This document shows positions 43,281 to 51,788 of a DNA stretch of 64,000 nt, one piece after another. Made by a program: the position numbers and the translations under genes. The notes under the pieces are model-generated. The model worked only from the letters and a program-made list of their open reading frames with translations. It searched no databases and was not told the origin of the DNA. Source of the stretch: Saltatorellus ferox (GTDB lineage Bacteria > Planctomycetota > UBA1135 > GCA-002686595); the NCBI GenBank assembly GCA_007751475.1, contig CP036434.1, forward strand, positions 4,841,524 through 4,905,523, read 5' to 3'. Within the stretch, counting starts at the first letter, position 1. Each line of letters begins with the position of its first letter.

Positions 43281-44254
43281 TGCAAGCAGTCCTCAAGCGC
43301 TCTTCGCTAGCTGTGATTCGCTGGTTCGACTCCTGGGCGGGTACTTCCAACGACAAGAGCCTCTCGCCCACCGAGGCGCTCACCGCAGGCGTCGCGAAGG
43401 CGCGCACCATCGACTGGGGCCGCGTCGTGCCGTTCGTCGCGCTGCACCTATCGTGCCTCTTCGTGTTCGTCGTAGGCTTCAGCTGGGCAGCGCTCATCAC
43501 GGCCGTCTCGCTGTACGTGATCCGCATGTTCGCGATCACGGCTGGCTACCACCGCTACTTCTCCCACCGCGCCTACCGCACGTCGCGCGTCGGGCAGTTC
43601 TGCCTCGCCGTCCTCGGAGCCAGCGCCGCCCAGCGCGGGCCGCTCTGGTGGGCCGCCCACCATCGGCACCACCACAAGCACTCGGACGATCCCCTCGACA
43701 TCCACTCGCCCAAGCAACAGGGCATCTTCTGGAGTCATATCGGCTGGGTCCTCGACCGCAGCAACTTCCGTAGCCAGATCGAACTCATCAAGGACTTCGC
43801 GAAGTTCCCCGAGCTTCGCTTCCTGGACCGCTTCGACATCCTCGTTCCGGTGCTCCTCGGCGTCAGCGTCTTCCTCTGGGGCGTCTTCCTCGAGGCGTTC
43901 GCGCCTGGCCTCGGCACGAACGGCTGGCAGATGCTCGTCTGGGGCTTCGTGGTCTCGACCATCGCTCTCTACCACGGCACCTTCACCGTGAACTCGCTCG
44001 CGCACCTCGTGGGCAAGCGCCGCTTCGAAACGAAGGACACGAGCCGCAACAACTGGTTCATCGCGATCATCACGCTCGGCGAAGGCTGGCACAACAACCA
44101 CCACCACTACCAGGCGTCGGCTCGCCAGGGCTTCTACTGGTGGGAGCTGGACGTGTCGTACTACATCCTCAAGACGCTCTCGGTCTTCGGGATCGTCTGG
44201 GACCTCCGTCCGGTGCCGAAGCGCGCGCTCACGCTCCGTCGGATCGACGGCTAG
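43280..44254 (+). CDS. Membrane fatty-acid (acyl-CoA delta-9 type) desaturase
   Basis: The ATG at 43280 overlaps the previous stop by one base and gives 324 residues. Three histidine boxes that hold the di-iron centre are present: HRYFSH, HRHHHKH and HNNHHHY. They lie between hydrophobic segments, as in delta-9 acyl desaturases. It introduces a cis double bond into a saturated acyl chain, which would be the substrate for the neighbouring CfaS-like methyltransferases. No fused cytochrome b5 is present, so electrons must come from a separate donor. Confidence 0.92.
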   Translation: MQAVLKRSSLAVIRWFDSWAGTSNDKSLSPTEALTAGVAKARTIDWGRVVPFVALHLSCLFVFVVGFSWAALITAVSLYVIRMFAITAGYHRYFSHRAYRTSRVGQFCLAVLGASAAQRGPLWWAAHHRHHHKHSDDPLDIHSPKQQGIFWSHIGWVLDRSNFRSQIELIKDFAKFPELRFLDRFDILVPVLLGVSVFLWGVFLEAFAPGLGTNGWQMLVWGFVVSTIALYHGTFTVNSLAHLVGKRRFETKDTSRNNWFIAIITLGEGWHNNHHHYQASARQGFYWWELDVSYYILKTLSVFGIVWDLRPVPKRALTLRRIDG

Positions 44255-44296
44255 GCACCGCAGCTCGCTCCATGCGGGCTGTCCAAGGAGATCCAG

Positions 44297-45652
44297 TTGA
44301 ACGTAGCAGTCGTCGGGACCGGCATCGCAGGCATGGTGTCGGCCCGACGCCTCTTCGATGCGGGACACAACGTCACGGTGTACGAGTCGCGGAACCGCAT
44401 CGGCGGCCACACCGCGACGCGAGACGTCACCGTCAACGGGAGGCGCTACCGCGTCGACACCGGTTTCATCGTCTTCAACGAGCGGACGTATCCGGGTTTT
44501 TGCGCACTCCTGAAAGAACTCGGCGTCGGCTGGAAGTCGAGCGACATGAGCTTCAGCGCGCGCATGGAAGCGGCGGACGTCGAGTACAACGGAACCAGCA
44601 CCGCGTCCCTCTTTGCCCAGAAGAGCAATCTCTTCCGGCCGGCCTTCTGGAGCATGATCCGGGGCATCCTTCGCTTCTACAAGGAGGCGCCAGCGCTCCT
44701 GGAAGGCGAGGGCGAACCCGGCGCGGGCCCGGGCCCGACGCTGGGTGAAGTGCTCACGAGGGGCAAATACAGCCAGCCCTTCATCGATTGGCACATGATC
44801 CCGATGGCGTGCGCCGTCTGGTCCGGCGTGCCCAACGACATCCTGTCGTTCCCGGCGCGCTCGCTGGTTCGATTCTTTGCGAACCACGGCTTCCTCCAGG
44901 TCGAGGATCGCCCGCCCTGGCTGACGGTGGAGGGCGGCAGCCGCGCCTACGCTCGCGCGCTGATGCAGCCACTCAACGCGCGGATTCGCCTCGCTTCTAC
45001 CGTGGAAAACGTGCGCGCCGATGGCGTGGGGAAGGTCGAGGTCACCACCTCCAGCGGCACGGAGACCTTCGACCGTGTCGTCCTCGCCTGCCACTCCGAT
45101 CAGGCGCTGCGCATGATCGAAGAGCCGACGAACGCGGAGCAGGAAGTCCTCGGGGCCATTCGTTATCAGCCGAACGAGGTCGTGCTCCACACGGATCCCT
45201 CGCTCATGCCCAAGCGGCGCGCCGCATGGGCCGCCTGGAACGTGCACGTGCCCGCTCACAAGGCTGCGAAGGCCGAGCCTGTGCGCGTCACCTACTGGAT
45301 GAATCCGCTGCAGAACCTGGACGGCCCGGACAATCTGTTCGTGACGCTCAACTGCGAGGACCGAATCGATCCGGAGCGCGTGCTCAAGACGCGCGTGTTC
45401 TCCCACCCGATCTTCGACGAGGCGGCCATCGCCGCCCAATCGCGCTACGACGAGATCAACGGGACGCGCGGCATCCACTACTGCGGCGCGTACTGGTCGT
45501 TCGGCTTCCACGAGGACGGCGTCCAGAGCGCACGGCGAGCCCTCCTCAGCATGGGCGTCGACCCGAAGCTACCGGGCCGCGACACCGAGCTTCGGCCCGG
45601 CTCCGTGCGGGACACAAGCGCCGCCCGGGCCTCCGCCGAGCGCCACGCGTGA
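44297..45652 (+). CDS. FAD-dependent amine-oxidase-like oxidoreductase (COG2907 type)
   Basis: I accept a TTG start at 44297 because the dinucleotide-binding motif VVGTGIAGMVSARRLFDAG begins at once and no ATG or GTG fits. The 451-residue flavoprotein belongs, by order of motifs (ESRNRIGGHTATRDV, VDTGFIVFNERTYPGF, WTVEGGSR-like LTVEGGSRAYA, GIHYCGAYWSFGFHEDG), to the COG2907 group. That group is commonly linked to CfaS-like and DUF1365 genes. It probably oxidises a modified acyl chain, for instance toward furan fatty acids, but the reaction is not proven. The stop overlaps the next GTG. Confidence 0.85.
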   Translation: MNVAVVGTGIAGMVSARRLFDAGHNVTVYESRNRIGGHTATRDVTVNGRRYRVDTGFIVFNERTYPGFCALLKELGVGWKSSDMSFSARMEAADVEYNGTSTASLFAQKSNLFRPAFWSMIRGILRFYKEAPALLEGEGEPGAGPGPTLGEVLTRGKYSQPFIDWHMIPMACAVWSGVPNDILSFPARSLVRFFANHGFLQVEDRPPWLTVEGGSRAYARALMQPLNARIRLASTVENVRADGVGKVEVTTSSGTETFDRVVLACHSDQALRMIEEPTNAEQEVLGAIRYQPNEVVLHTDPSLMPKRRAAWAAWNVHVPAHKAAKAEPVRVTYWMNPLQNLDGPDNLFVTLNCEDRIDPERVLKTRVFSHPIFDEAAIAAQSRYDEINGTRGIHYCGAYWSFGFHEDGVQSARRALLSMGVDPKLPGRDTELRPGSVRDTSAARASAERHA

Positions 45653-46455
45653 ACGGCCGCCGTTCCGCCATCTACCGGGGCGAGGTCGCGCACGCGCGTC
45701 ATGCGCCCCGGAAGCATCGGTTCGCCTATTCGGTGTTCCAGATGTACCTGGACCTGGACGAGCTTCCCACGCTCTTCGACGGCGCCTGGCTCTGGAGCTT
45801 CGAGCGCTGGAACGTCGCCAGCTTCCGTCGGAAGCATTACCTGGGGGGCGCCGATGCCCCCCGGGATGCAGGGATCGACGATCTCAAAGCGGCCGTCCGC
45901 GCCAGGGTGGAGGCCGCGACGGGTGTCGCGCCCCCCGAGGGCCCCATCGGTCTCCTGACGAACCTCGGGTACCTGGGATTCTGCTTCAACCCCGTCTCGT
46001 TCTACTACCTTTTCGAGCTCGATGGCCGGACGCTCCATGCCATCGTGGCAGAGATCACCAATACGCCGTGGAACGAGCGATTTCAGTACGTCCTACCTGC
46101 ATCCAAGGCGAGGGCCGACGGCGAATACCTGGAGTGGCGCTTCGACAAGGACTTCCACGTCTCCCCTTTCTTCGATATGGATCACCGCTACCGATGGCGC
46201 TTCACGACCCCTGGCCACACCGCTGCCAGCGGCTTGGCCGTGGCCATGGAGAACCTGGTCGGCGGCGATGACGGCACCCGCATATTCGACGCAAACCTGT
46301 CGCTGGTGCGTCACGAAGTGAGCCCTTCTTCCCTGCGGGGGTCGCTCCTTCGGCATCCCTGGATGACCGGCAAGGTGCTTGGCGCGATCTACTGGCAGGC
46401 GCTTCGCCTCTGGATCAAGAGGGTCCCCTTCTTCTCCCATCCCGGCATGGTCTGA
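45649..46455 (+). CDS. DUF1365-family protein
   Basis: The GTG at 45649 overlaps the preceding stop (GTGA) and gives 268 residues. The family is recognised by HARHAPRKHRFAYSVFQMYL near the start, LGYLGFCFNPVSFYYLF in the middle and DMDHRYRWRF later. DUF1365 genes accompany COG2907 oxidoreductases and CfaS-like genes in many proteobacterial operons, including light- and singlet-oxygen-responsive ones; the biochemical role is unknown. It shows no clear signal or catalytic triad. Confidence 0.87.
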   Translation: MNGRRSAIYRGEVAHARHAPRKHRFAYSVFQMYLDLDELPTLFDGAWLWSFERWNVASFRRKHYLGGADAPRDAGIDDLKAAVRARVEAATGVAPPEGPIGLLTNLGYLGFCFNPVSFYYLFELDGRTLHAIVAEITNTPWNERFQYVLPASKARADGEYLEWRFDKDFHVSPFFDMDHRYRWRFTTPGHTAASGLAVAMENLVGGDDGTRIFDANLSLVRHEVSPSSLRGSLLRHPWMTGKVLGAIYWQALRLWIKRVPFFSHPGMV

Positions 46456-46469
46456 GCCCGGAGCGCTCC

Positions 46470-47912
46470 TTGACTTCCCCCCGACATCAAGCTCGCACGT
46501 CCGAGTCCCATGCGCTGCGGCCTGTTCGCCGCTCTGCAGGTCCCCACTCCGCCTCGCCGCTGCTTGCGGATCCCGTTCCTGCGGACTCCGATGATGGAGC
46601 CCTGACGCGGCCGGAGGCGCTGCTCGGCAGCCCTCTTCGCCCACTGTCGTCCGCGAGCGGCGGCCTTCTGGAGCGCGCAGTTCGCGGGCGCCTGGAGAGG
46701 CTCGTGCACGGTTCGCTCACCCTCCGAAGCGGGTCGAGCGATGGCAGCGTGCATGAGGTTCGTTACGGACAGGCGGCTGGCGTCGACGCCTCCGGCCACG
46801 CCGACGGGATCGCGGAGATCCACGACGAACGCTTCTGGTCGGCGATCGCGCTGCGGGGTAGCGTCGGCGCCGGCGAGGCCTATGCCTTCGGCTGGTGGAC
46901 CTCCCCGGAACCCACGGATGTCGTGCGCGTGTTCGTCGCGAATCACACGGCGCTGGAGGGACTGGAGCGCGGCCTCGCGCGGCTCTCCCTTCCGCTGCTG
47001 AAGGCCTATCACCTCGTCCGCGACAACACGCGGAAGGGTTCGGCCCGCAACATCGCGGCCCACTACGATCTCTCGAACGAGTTCTTCGGGCTCTTCCTCG
47101 ACCCGACCATGACGTATTCGTCGGCTGTCTTCGAGCATCCCGATGCGACGCTCGAAGAGGCCCAGCTGGCGAAGATCGACCGGCTGTGCGAGCGCCTCGC
47201 CCTCGGGCCCGATGACCACCTCCTGGAAATTGGAACGGGCTGGGGCGGGTTCGCGATCCGAGCCGCCTCCAAGTTCGGATGCCGCGTCACCACCACGACC
47301 ATTTCGAAGCAGCAGCACACCTTCGCCAGCGAACGCGTCGATGCGGCGGGGCTCGGGGATCGTATCGACGTGCGCCTCGCTGACTACCGGGATCTCGAAG
47401 GCCAGTACACGAAGATCGTCTCCGTGGAGATGATCGAGGCCGTGGGCGCGCGCCACTACCGCTCGTACTTCAAGACTTGCGAGAGACTTCTGGTGCCAGG
47501 CGGCGCGTTCGCGTGCCAGGCGATCACGATCCACGACCGCCACTTCGAGCGCGCGCGGAAGGCCGTCGATTTCATCCAGCGGCACATCTTCCCCGGCAGC
47601 TGTATCCCATCGGTCACGTCGCTGACGGACGCGGCGCGCGAAGCGTCGGACTTCCGGCTCGTGCACATGGAAGACATCGGCGAGCACTACGCACCCACTC
47701 TCCGCCTGTGGCGCGACCGGATGCGCGCGCACTGGAGCGAGGCCCAGGCCCTCGGCTTCGACGACGACTTCCTCCGTCTCTTCGACTTCTACTTCGCGTA
47801 CTGCGAGGGCGGGTTCATCGAGCGCCACATCTCCGTGGGACACCTCGTCTTCGCGCGGGAAGGTCGCCATTTCAGCCCCCCCATCGCAGCCCAACTGCTT
47901 CGTGACGACTGA
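46470..47912 (+). CDS. CfaS-like fatty-acyl phospholipid methyltransferase (second copy)
   Basis: The 480-residue frame begins with TTG at 46470; the first ~60 residues are variable, and a later start cannot be excluded. It has the complete cyclopropane-synthase layout: an N-terminal domain (AIALRGSVGAGEAYAFGWWT), AHYDLSNEFFGLFLDPTMTYSSAVF, SAM motif LLEIGTGWGGFAIRAA (about 251-266), VSVEMIEAVGARHY and EDIGEHYAPTLRLWRDR. It differs markedly from the first copy, so the operon has two distinct methyltransferases, perhaps for different chain positions or successive steps. It overlaps the next gene by 11 bases. Confidence 0.9.
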   Translation: MTSPRHQARTSESHALRPVRRSAGPHSASPLLADPVPADSDDGALTRPEALLGSPLRPLSSASGGLLERAVRGRLERLVHGSLTLRSGSSDGSVHEVRYGQAAGVDASGHADGIAEIHDERFWSAIALRGSVGAGEAYAFGWWTSPEPTDVVRVFVANHTALEGLERGLARLSLPLLKAYHLVRDNTRKGSARNIAAHYDLSNEFFGLFLDPTMTYSSAVFEHPDATLEEAQLAKIDRLCERLALGPDDHLLEIGTGWGGFAIRAASKFGCRVTTTTISKQQHTFASERVDAAGLGDRIDVRLADYRDLEGQYTKIVSVEMIEAVGARHYRSYFKTCERLLVPGGAFACQAITIHDRHFERARKAVDFIQRHIFPGSCIPSVTSLTDAAREASDFRLVHMEDIGEHYAPTLRLWRDRMRAHWSEAQALGFDDDFLRLFDFYFAYCEGGFIERHISVGHLVFAREGRHFSPPIAAQLLRDD

Positions 47913-48534
47913 TACCAGCGCAGGGAGCTCGCAAGAGGCAGGCGGGGGTAATTCGTCCGCTTCCTCGCTCGCGGCCAAGCTCACGAGCTTCGTGATCTTC
48001 CAGGTCGTCTACACGGCGTGCGTTCTCGGAGCCGCCCGGGGCTGGCTCTGGGCGGGGCCGCTCTCGGCGGTTCTGCTCCTCCCGATCAACCTGCGCTTCG
48101 TGCCGCGCGGCTCGCGCCTTCCCGAGCTGCGCCTCTGGGCGCTGGTGGGCCTGATAGGCTTCGTCGTGGATTCGGCGCTCCTTCGATCAGGCCTGATCGG
48201 GTTCCCCGAGATCACGCGGTTTGCGCCCGGCGCGGCGCTCACCGGATGGCTCGTTCCGCCCTGGATCGTGGTCCTCTGGATCGCGGTGGGATCCATCCTG
48301 CATTCCTCTCTCGGATGGCTGGCCGGAAAGCCTCTTCTCGCGATCGTTCTCGGCGCCATCGGCGGTCCGTTCTCCTTTTGGTCCGGCTCGAGATTCGGCG
48401 CGGTCGAACTCCCTCGCGGCAACCTGACGCTCGCGGCGCTGGCGCTGGAATATGCTGTCATCATGCCGGTGCTCCTCGCGCTAGCATACCCTTCGTCCCC
48501 GCCGGAGCGATCCGGCCACGCCCCCGGCCACTGA
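47902..48534 (+). CDS. DUF2878-family membrane protein
   Basis: The GTG at 47902 lies inside the previous gene's end and gives 210 residues with about five hydrophobic helices. The motifs VGLIGFVVDSALLRSGLI, PPWIVVLWIAVGSILHSSLGW and GAIGGPFSFWSGSRFGAVEL are as I remember them for DUF2878. This family is another regular member of CfaS/COG2907/DUF1365 clusters and has no known activity. A role in membrane lipid handling is inferred from neighbours only. Confidence 0.8.
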   Translation: MTTDTSAGSSQEAGGGNSSASSLAAKLTSFVIFQVVYTACVLGAARGWLWAGPLSAVLLLPINLRFVPRGSRLPELRLWALVGLIGFVVDSALLRSGLIGFPEITRFAPGAALTGWLVPPWIVVLWIAVGSILHSSLGWLAGKPLLAIVLGAIGGPFSFWSGSRFGAVELPRGNLTLAALALEYAVIMPVLLALAYPSSPPERSGHAPGH

Positions 48535-48546
48535 CTGCCCCGAACC

Positions 48547-49581
48547 ATGCGTGCGTCTGCCTTCACCGCCGAAATGATCCGAACGACTGCGCGAGGCCTC
48601 GCAGGACTCTCCGTGGCCCGCGCCTACGAGCGCTCCGACGCCCTCGTCGAGCGCTACGGAAGCGATGGATTCGAGACCTGGAAACAGGCGCTGAAGTCAC
48701 GTCTCGAAACCCTCGGCGCGGCGCTCTCGGCAGGCGATCCCAAGATGTTTGCGGACGACCTCCTCTGGTTCCGCGGAATCTCGACCTCGCGCGGGATCCC
48801 CTCCGAGGATCTGCTGCTGGTGCTGGACTGCATGCAGGAGACGCTCGTGGACCAGCTTCCCGGGGAGACGGGCCCGGCGGTGAAGCCGTACTTCGAGGCC
48901 GCGCACCGGGCCCTTTCGAATGCGCCGGCCATCAGCCATGGACTCGCGGCTGGCAGCGCGGCCGCGGAGCTCTTCGACCTCGCCATGGTCGGAGATCTCG
49001 GGGGCGCCCGACGGTTCCTCTTCGAGGAACTGCAGGAAGGTCGCATGACCCTCGAGGAATGCATCGTGGACGCGCTGCTTCCGGCTGCACGAGAGGCGGG
49101 CCGTCGCTGGCACATGGGCGAGATGGGAGTGGCCGTCGAGCACGTCGTCACCGCCAATCTGCGGAGCGCACTACACAGCCTTGCAGGCGCACTTCCACCG
49201 TCCGCGCCGAACGGCAAGGCAGCTTTCGTGGCGGCGGTGCCCGGCGATGCCCACGACACAGGGCTCGTCGCGTTCGCGCTGCTCCTGGAGCACGATGGCT
49301 GGCGCGTGGCGCTGGCTGGAGCCGACACCCCCGCCGACGAGATCGACGCGACCGCGGCTAGCTACGATTGCGACGTCATCGCCATCTCCGCCACGCTTCC
49401 GTCACAGCGCGCTACGCTGAGCAGCTACCTGAGGGCCCGGGATGCCTCCATCCCGGTGCTGGTCGGCGGCGCGGCCGTGCGCGATGCGGCGGACGCGAAG
49501 ACCATGGGTGCAGATGCCTTCGCCACGACGCTGGCCGACGGGGTACGGGTGGCCCGAGAACTCGTGGGACTTCAAATCTGA
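48547..49581 (+). CDS. Stand-alone cobalamin-binding protein with CarH-type photoreceptor motif
   Basis: The 344-residue product ends the lipid operon. Its C-terminal half has a B12-binding Rossmann fold with Asp234-x-His236-x-x-Gly239 (PGDAHDTG), which supplies the lower axial histidine. Ahead of it lies a helical B12-cap region with Trp188-x9-Glu198-His199 (WHMGEMGVAVEH). This is the exact W-x9-EH signature used by adenosylcobalamin photoreceptors CarH/LitR. Those proteins carry an N-terminal MerR-type helix-turn-helix. Here the first ~130 residues instead form an unknown helical region with no DNA-binding motif I can see. It could sense light or B12 state and act through another protein. 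Confidence 0.82.
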   Translation: MRASAFTAEMIRTTARGLAGLSVARAYERSDALVERYGSDGFETWKQALKSRLETLGAALSAGDPKMFADDLLWFRGISTSRGIPSEDLLLVLDCMQETLVDQLPGETGPAVKPYFEAAHRALSNAPAISHGLAAGSAAAELFDLAMVGDLGGARRFLFEELQEGRMTLEECIVDALLPAAREAGRRWHMGEMGVAVEHVVTANLRSALHSLAGALPPSAPNGKAAFVAAVPGDAHDTGLVAFALLLEHDGWRVALAGADTPADEIDATAASYDCDVIAISATLPSQRATLSSYLRARDASIPVLVGGAAVRDAADAKTMGADAFATTLADGVRVARELVGLQI

Positions 49582-49734
49582 GGACCTGATCGCTGCTGCA
49601 GAACTGGCGCAGCATCAGGCCTGACCGCGGCTTGGGCCTGAACGGACTTGACGCGTGCGGACTGCCGCGTCACTCCGTCTTCACCGGCTCGATCCCGCCG
49701 AAGACGTTCCGCACCGACGAAGATCAGAGACGGT

Positions 49735-50667
49735 TCAGCCAGCGCGCGAGGCGAGCGCGACGATCTTCTCGCGACCGGAAACCACGACGCCCCCCGGCTT
49801 CTCGACCGTCACCGCGAAAAGAGACGCTTCGCCCACGCCAAGCTTCGCGTCGATCGGAATGATCACCTCTCCGTTCTTGGCCACGTCGAAGACGCCGCCG
49901 TCGACGGGATGGGGCTCGGCTGCGGGATCGCTCCCGCGGAAGATCCAGAGCTGGTACTGGAACTCCGACGGATCGTTCACCGGAAGGCCCTGGATGCGCA
50001 TGAAGCCGTCGTTCGCATCATCACTCCAGAAGACGGCTCCCTTGACGGGCTTATCACCCAGCGGCTGCCAGGCGAGCTGGCGGACGTCCGGCGTCGAAAG
50101 CTGGAACTGCGTGAGCGCCACCGCCGGATCTGAGCTGATGCGCCCTTCCTCGAGGTCCGAGACGCGGTCCAGCGTGGTGAGCAGACCCGCCAGAAGAGCG
50201 GCAGCCGCGGCCCATCCAGCGATAGCTGCCACGGATCCGAAGGTCCATCCACGCGGAGGCACCGAGTCGAGGGAGGCCGCGGGCAGGGACGCGACGGGAG
50301 CCTGTGGCAAGCTTTGGGGCGGTTCCTCCCGGCGCACCCGATCGCTCGATCCACTCGACTCGCTCCCCTCCAGGGAGCGAGCGCTCGCGGGCACGTGGTG
50401 TTCGATCATGTGCAGGAGCCTGTCCACCAGCCCGTCAGGCGGCGATTCGCGGCGCTGCCTATCCCCATCGCGGCTCTCGAGAGCAAACGCGGTGAAAAGA
50501 GCCCCGGCAGCCGCTTCCAGCTCCGCCACTTCGGCCTCGTCCACGGACGACGCTTCTTGCGCCGTCAGCGCACCCAGCCCGTCCACCGCAGCGATGGCTG
50601 CGCACTCGTCGGGAGAGAGATGATCGTCGCGGTGATCTCCACCGACGTTTCCATGGATCGAACTCAT
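49735..50667 (-). CDS. RskA-type anti-sigma factor
   Basis: The 310-residue product has a cytoplasmic part with an acidic N-terminus (LSPDECAAIAAVDGLGALTA), one membrane helix (about 146-166, VAAIAGWAAAAALLAGLL) and an external RskA domain. The external domain shows VKGAVFWSDDANDGFMRIQG, YQLWIFRGSDP and SLFAVTVEKPGGVVVS. It should hold the cotranscribed ECF sigma factor inactive until proteolysis. Its ATG overlaps the sigma gene stop (ATGA). There is no zinc-finger His-x3-Cys-x2-Cys motif. It converges with the cobalamin-protein gene of the lipid operon. Confidence 0.87.
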   Translation of the reverse strand: MSSIHGNVGGDHRDDHLSPDECAAIAAVDGLGALTAQEASSVDEAEVAELEAAAGALFTAFALESRDGDRQRRESPPDGLVDRLLHMIEHHVPASARSLEGSESSGSSDRVRREEPPQSLPQAPVASLPAASLDSVPPRGWTFGSVAAIAGWAAAAALLAGLLTTLDRVSDLEEGRISSDPAVALTQFQLSTPDVRQLAWQPLGDKPVKGAVFWSDDANDGFMRIQGLPVNDPSEFQYQLWIFRGSDPAAEPHPVDGGVFDVAKNGEVIIPIDAKLGVGEASLFAVTVEKPGGVVVSGREKIVALASRAG

Positions 50668-51242
50668 TCCCCGTCCTCCCCGTGAGCGACGCGCCGAGCC
50701 TTCAATCTCTCCGACACCTCGACAAGTCCGCGGCGAATATGGCTTTTTACCGTTCCGAGCGGGATCCCGGTATCGGCGGCGATCTCGCGATGCGTCAGTC
50801 CCGTCACGACGGAAAGCTCCAGAACCCTCCGGCGATCCCCGGAGAGCTCGGCGAGCACCTCCTTCGCCTGCATCGCCTCGTCCTCGATGTCGACCTGACG
50901 CAGGGAGGGATCATCCGCCCCCGGGGCCAGCTCCTCCTCCAGCGGCTCCGGGTCCACGCGCCTTCCCGCTCGGCGACGCCGGTCGATCACGCGCCTCCGC
51001 GCGATCGTGGCGATGAAGGTGGCTTCCGAGGCCACTCGGGGATCGTAGCGCTTGGAGCTGCGCCAGACGTCGACGAAGATGTCCTGTACCACGTCCTCGA
51101 TCTCGTGCGGGTCCCTGGAGAGCCCGGAGGCAAGGGACCAGACGAGAGCCGAATATCGGGACAGCACATCCTTCACGGCACCGGGATCTCCCGCGGCTAC
51201 GCGCTCGAGTATCGTCGGCTGTGCGGCTGAACGGGAGGTCAT
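50664..51242 (-). CDS. ECF-family RNA polymerase sigma factor
   Basis: I choose the ATG at 51242 (MTSRSAAQPTILERVAAGDP), giving 192 residues; the open frame extends further but lacks conserved sequence. Region 2 (YSALVWSLASGLSRDPHEIEDVVQDIFVDVW) and region 4 (ELSVVTGLTHREIAADTGIPLGTVKSHIRRG) are typical, separated by an acidic linker. It is translationally coupled to the RskA-type anti-sigma gene and resembles SigK-type ECF factors. Targets are unknown; the adjacent convergent lipid operon is an obvious candidate. Confidence 0.9.
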   Translation of the reverse strand: MTSRSAAQPTILERVAAGDPGAVKDVLSRYSALVWSLASGLSRDPHEIEDVVQDIFVDVWRSSKRYDPRVASEATFIATIARRRVIDRRRRAGRRVDPEPLEEELAPGADDPSLRQVDIEDEAMQAKEVLAELSGDRRRVLELSVVTGLTHREIAADTGIPLGTVKSHIRRGLVEVSERLKARRVAHGEDGE

Positions 51243-51788
51243 CGTGGGGGAGCTTGCGCCGCGAACATGGCGAGGGCCCTGCGAGGGATGGGCATCGGGT
51301 AGGGGCTGCCTGTCAGGTCCAGGGAGGCCCGACAGTCTAGCCAAGCCGCCGCTGATTCGCGTGCTCCCAAACGACGACCTTGTAAGTTCCGGACCCGCGA
51401 CGGTGACCGCCAGGTCTCCCGCGGCGCACGAAGACCGAGCGCGGAGGCCATGTTTCCGTTCCCGCCCCGGGGGAGCCGTGACAAGAGTGCGTTGCAGGGT
51501 CTGTTTCATGGGGTGGGGACCTCGGGCCAGGAACCGCGAACCTGACACTTCGTGCCCGGAGCCCTCTGGCCGCCGGGGGGTTCGCACGCGCCTTCGCTGG
51601 TGATGCGCACAGGCCCCAATCCGCCTCGATCGCGACAGGAAACCGCGCCGGGAAAAGGTTTCCTTCGCAGCGCCGTCGACCGTGTTTTCGGGGTGTTCAG
51701 CGCCCATGGGGATTCAGCGCCCCGCCACCCGTTGCAGTTTTTGGGACATCGCTTCGGATCCGATGTTCTGAATTCCGACATCGAGATC
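51243..51788. other. Intergenic region between divergent ECF sigma and coiled-coil protein genes
   Basis: These 546 bases contain no credible gene on either strand; open frames are short and Arg/Pro-rich. The minus-strand side should hold the sigma promoter. A GGAACTT element on the minus strand (plus 51384-51390) resembles an ECF -35 box but I find no matching -10. The right part should hold the coiled-coil gene promoter. Confidence 0.35.

Noticed and set aside
43448-45511. 687-codon minus-strand open frame over the desaturase and flavoprotein
   Set aside because: Antisense to two recognised enzymes in a coupled operon.
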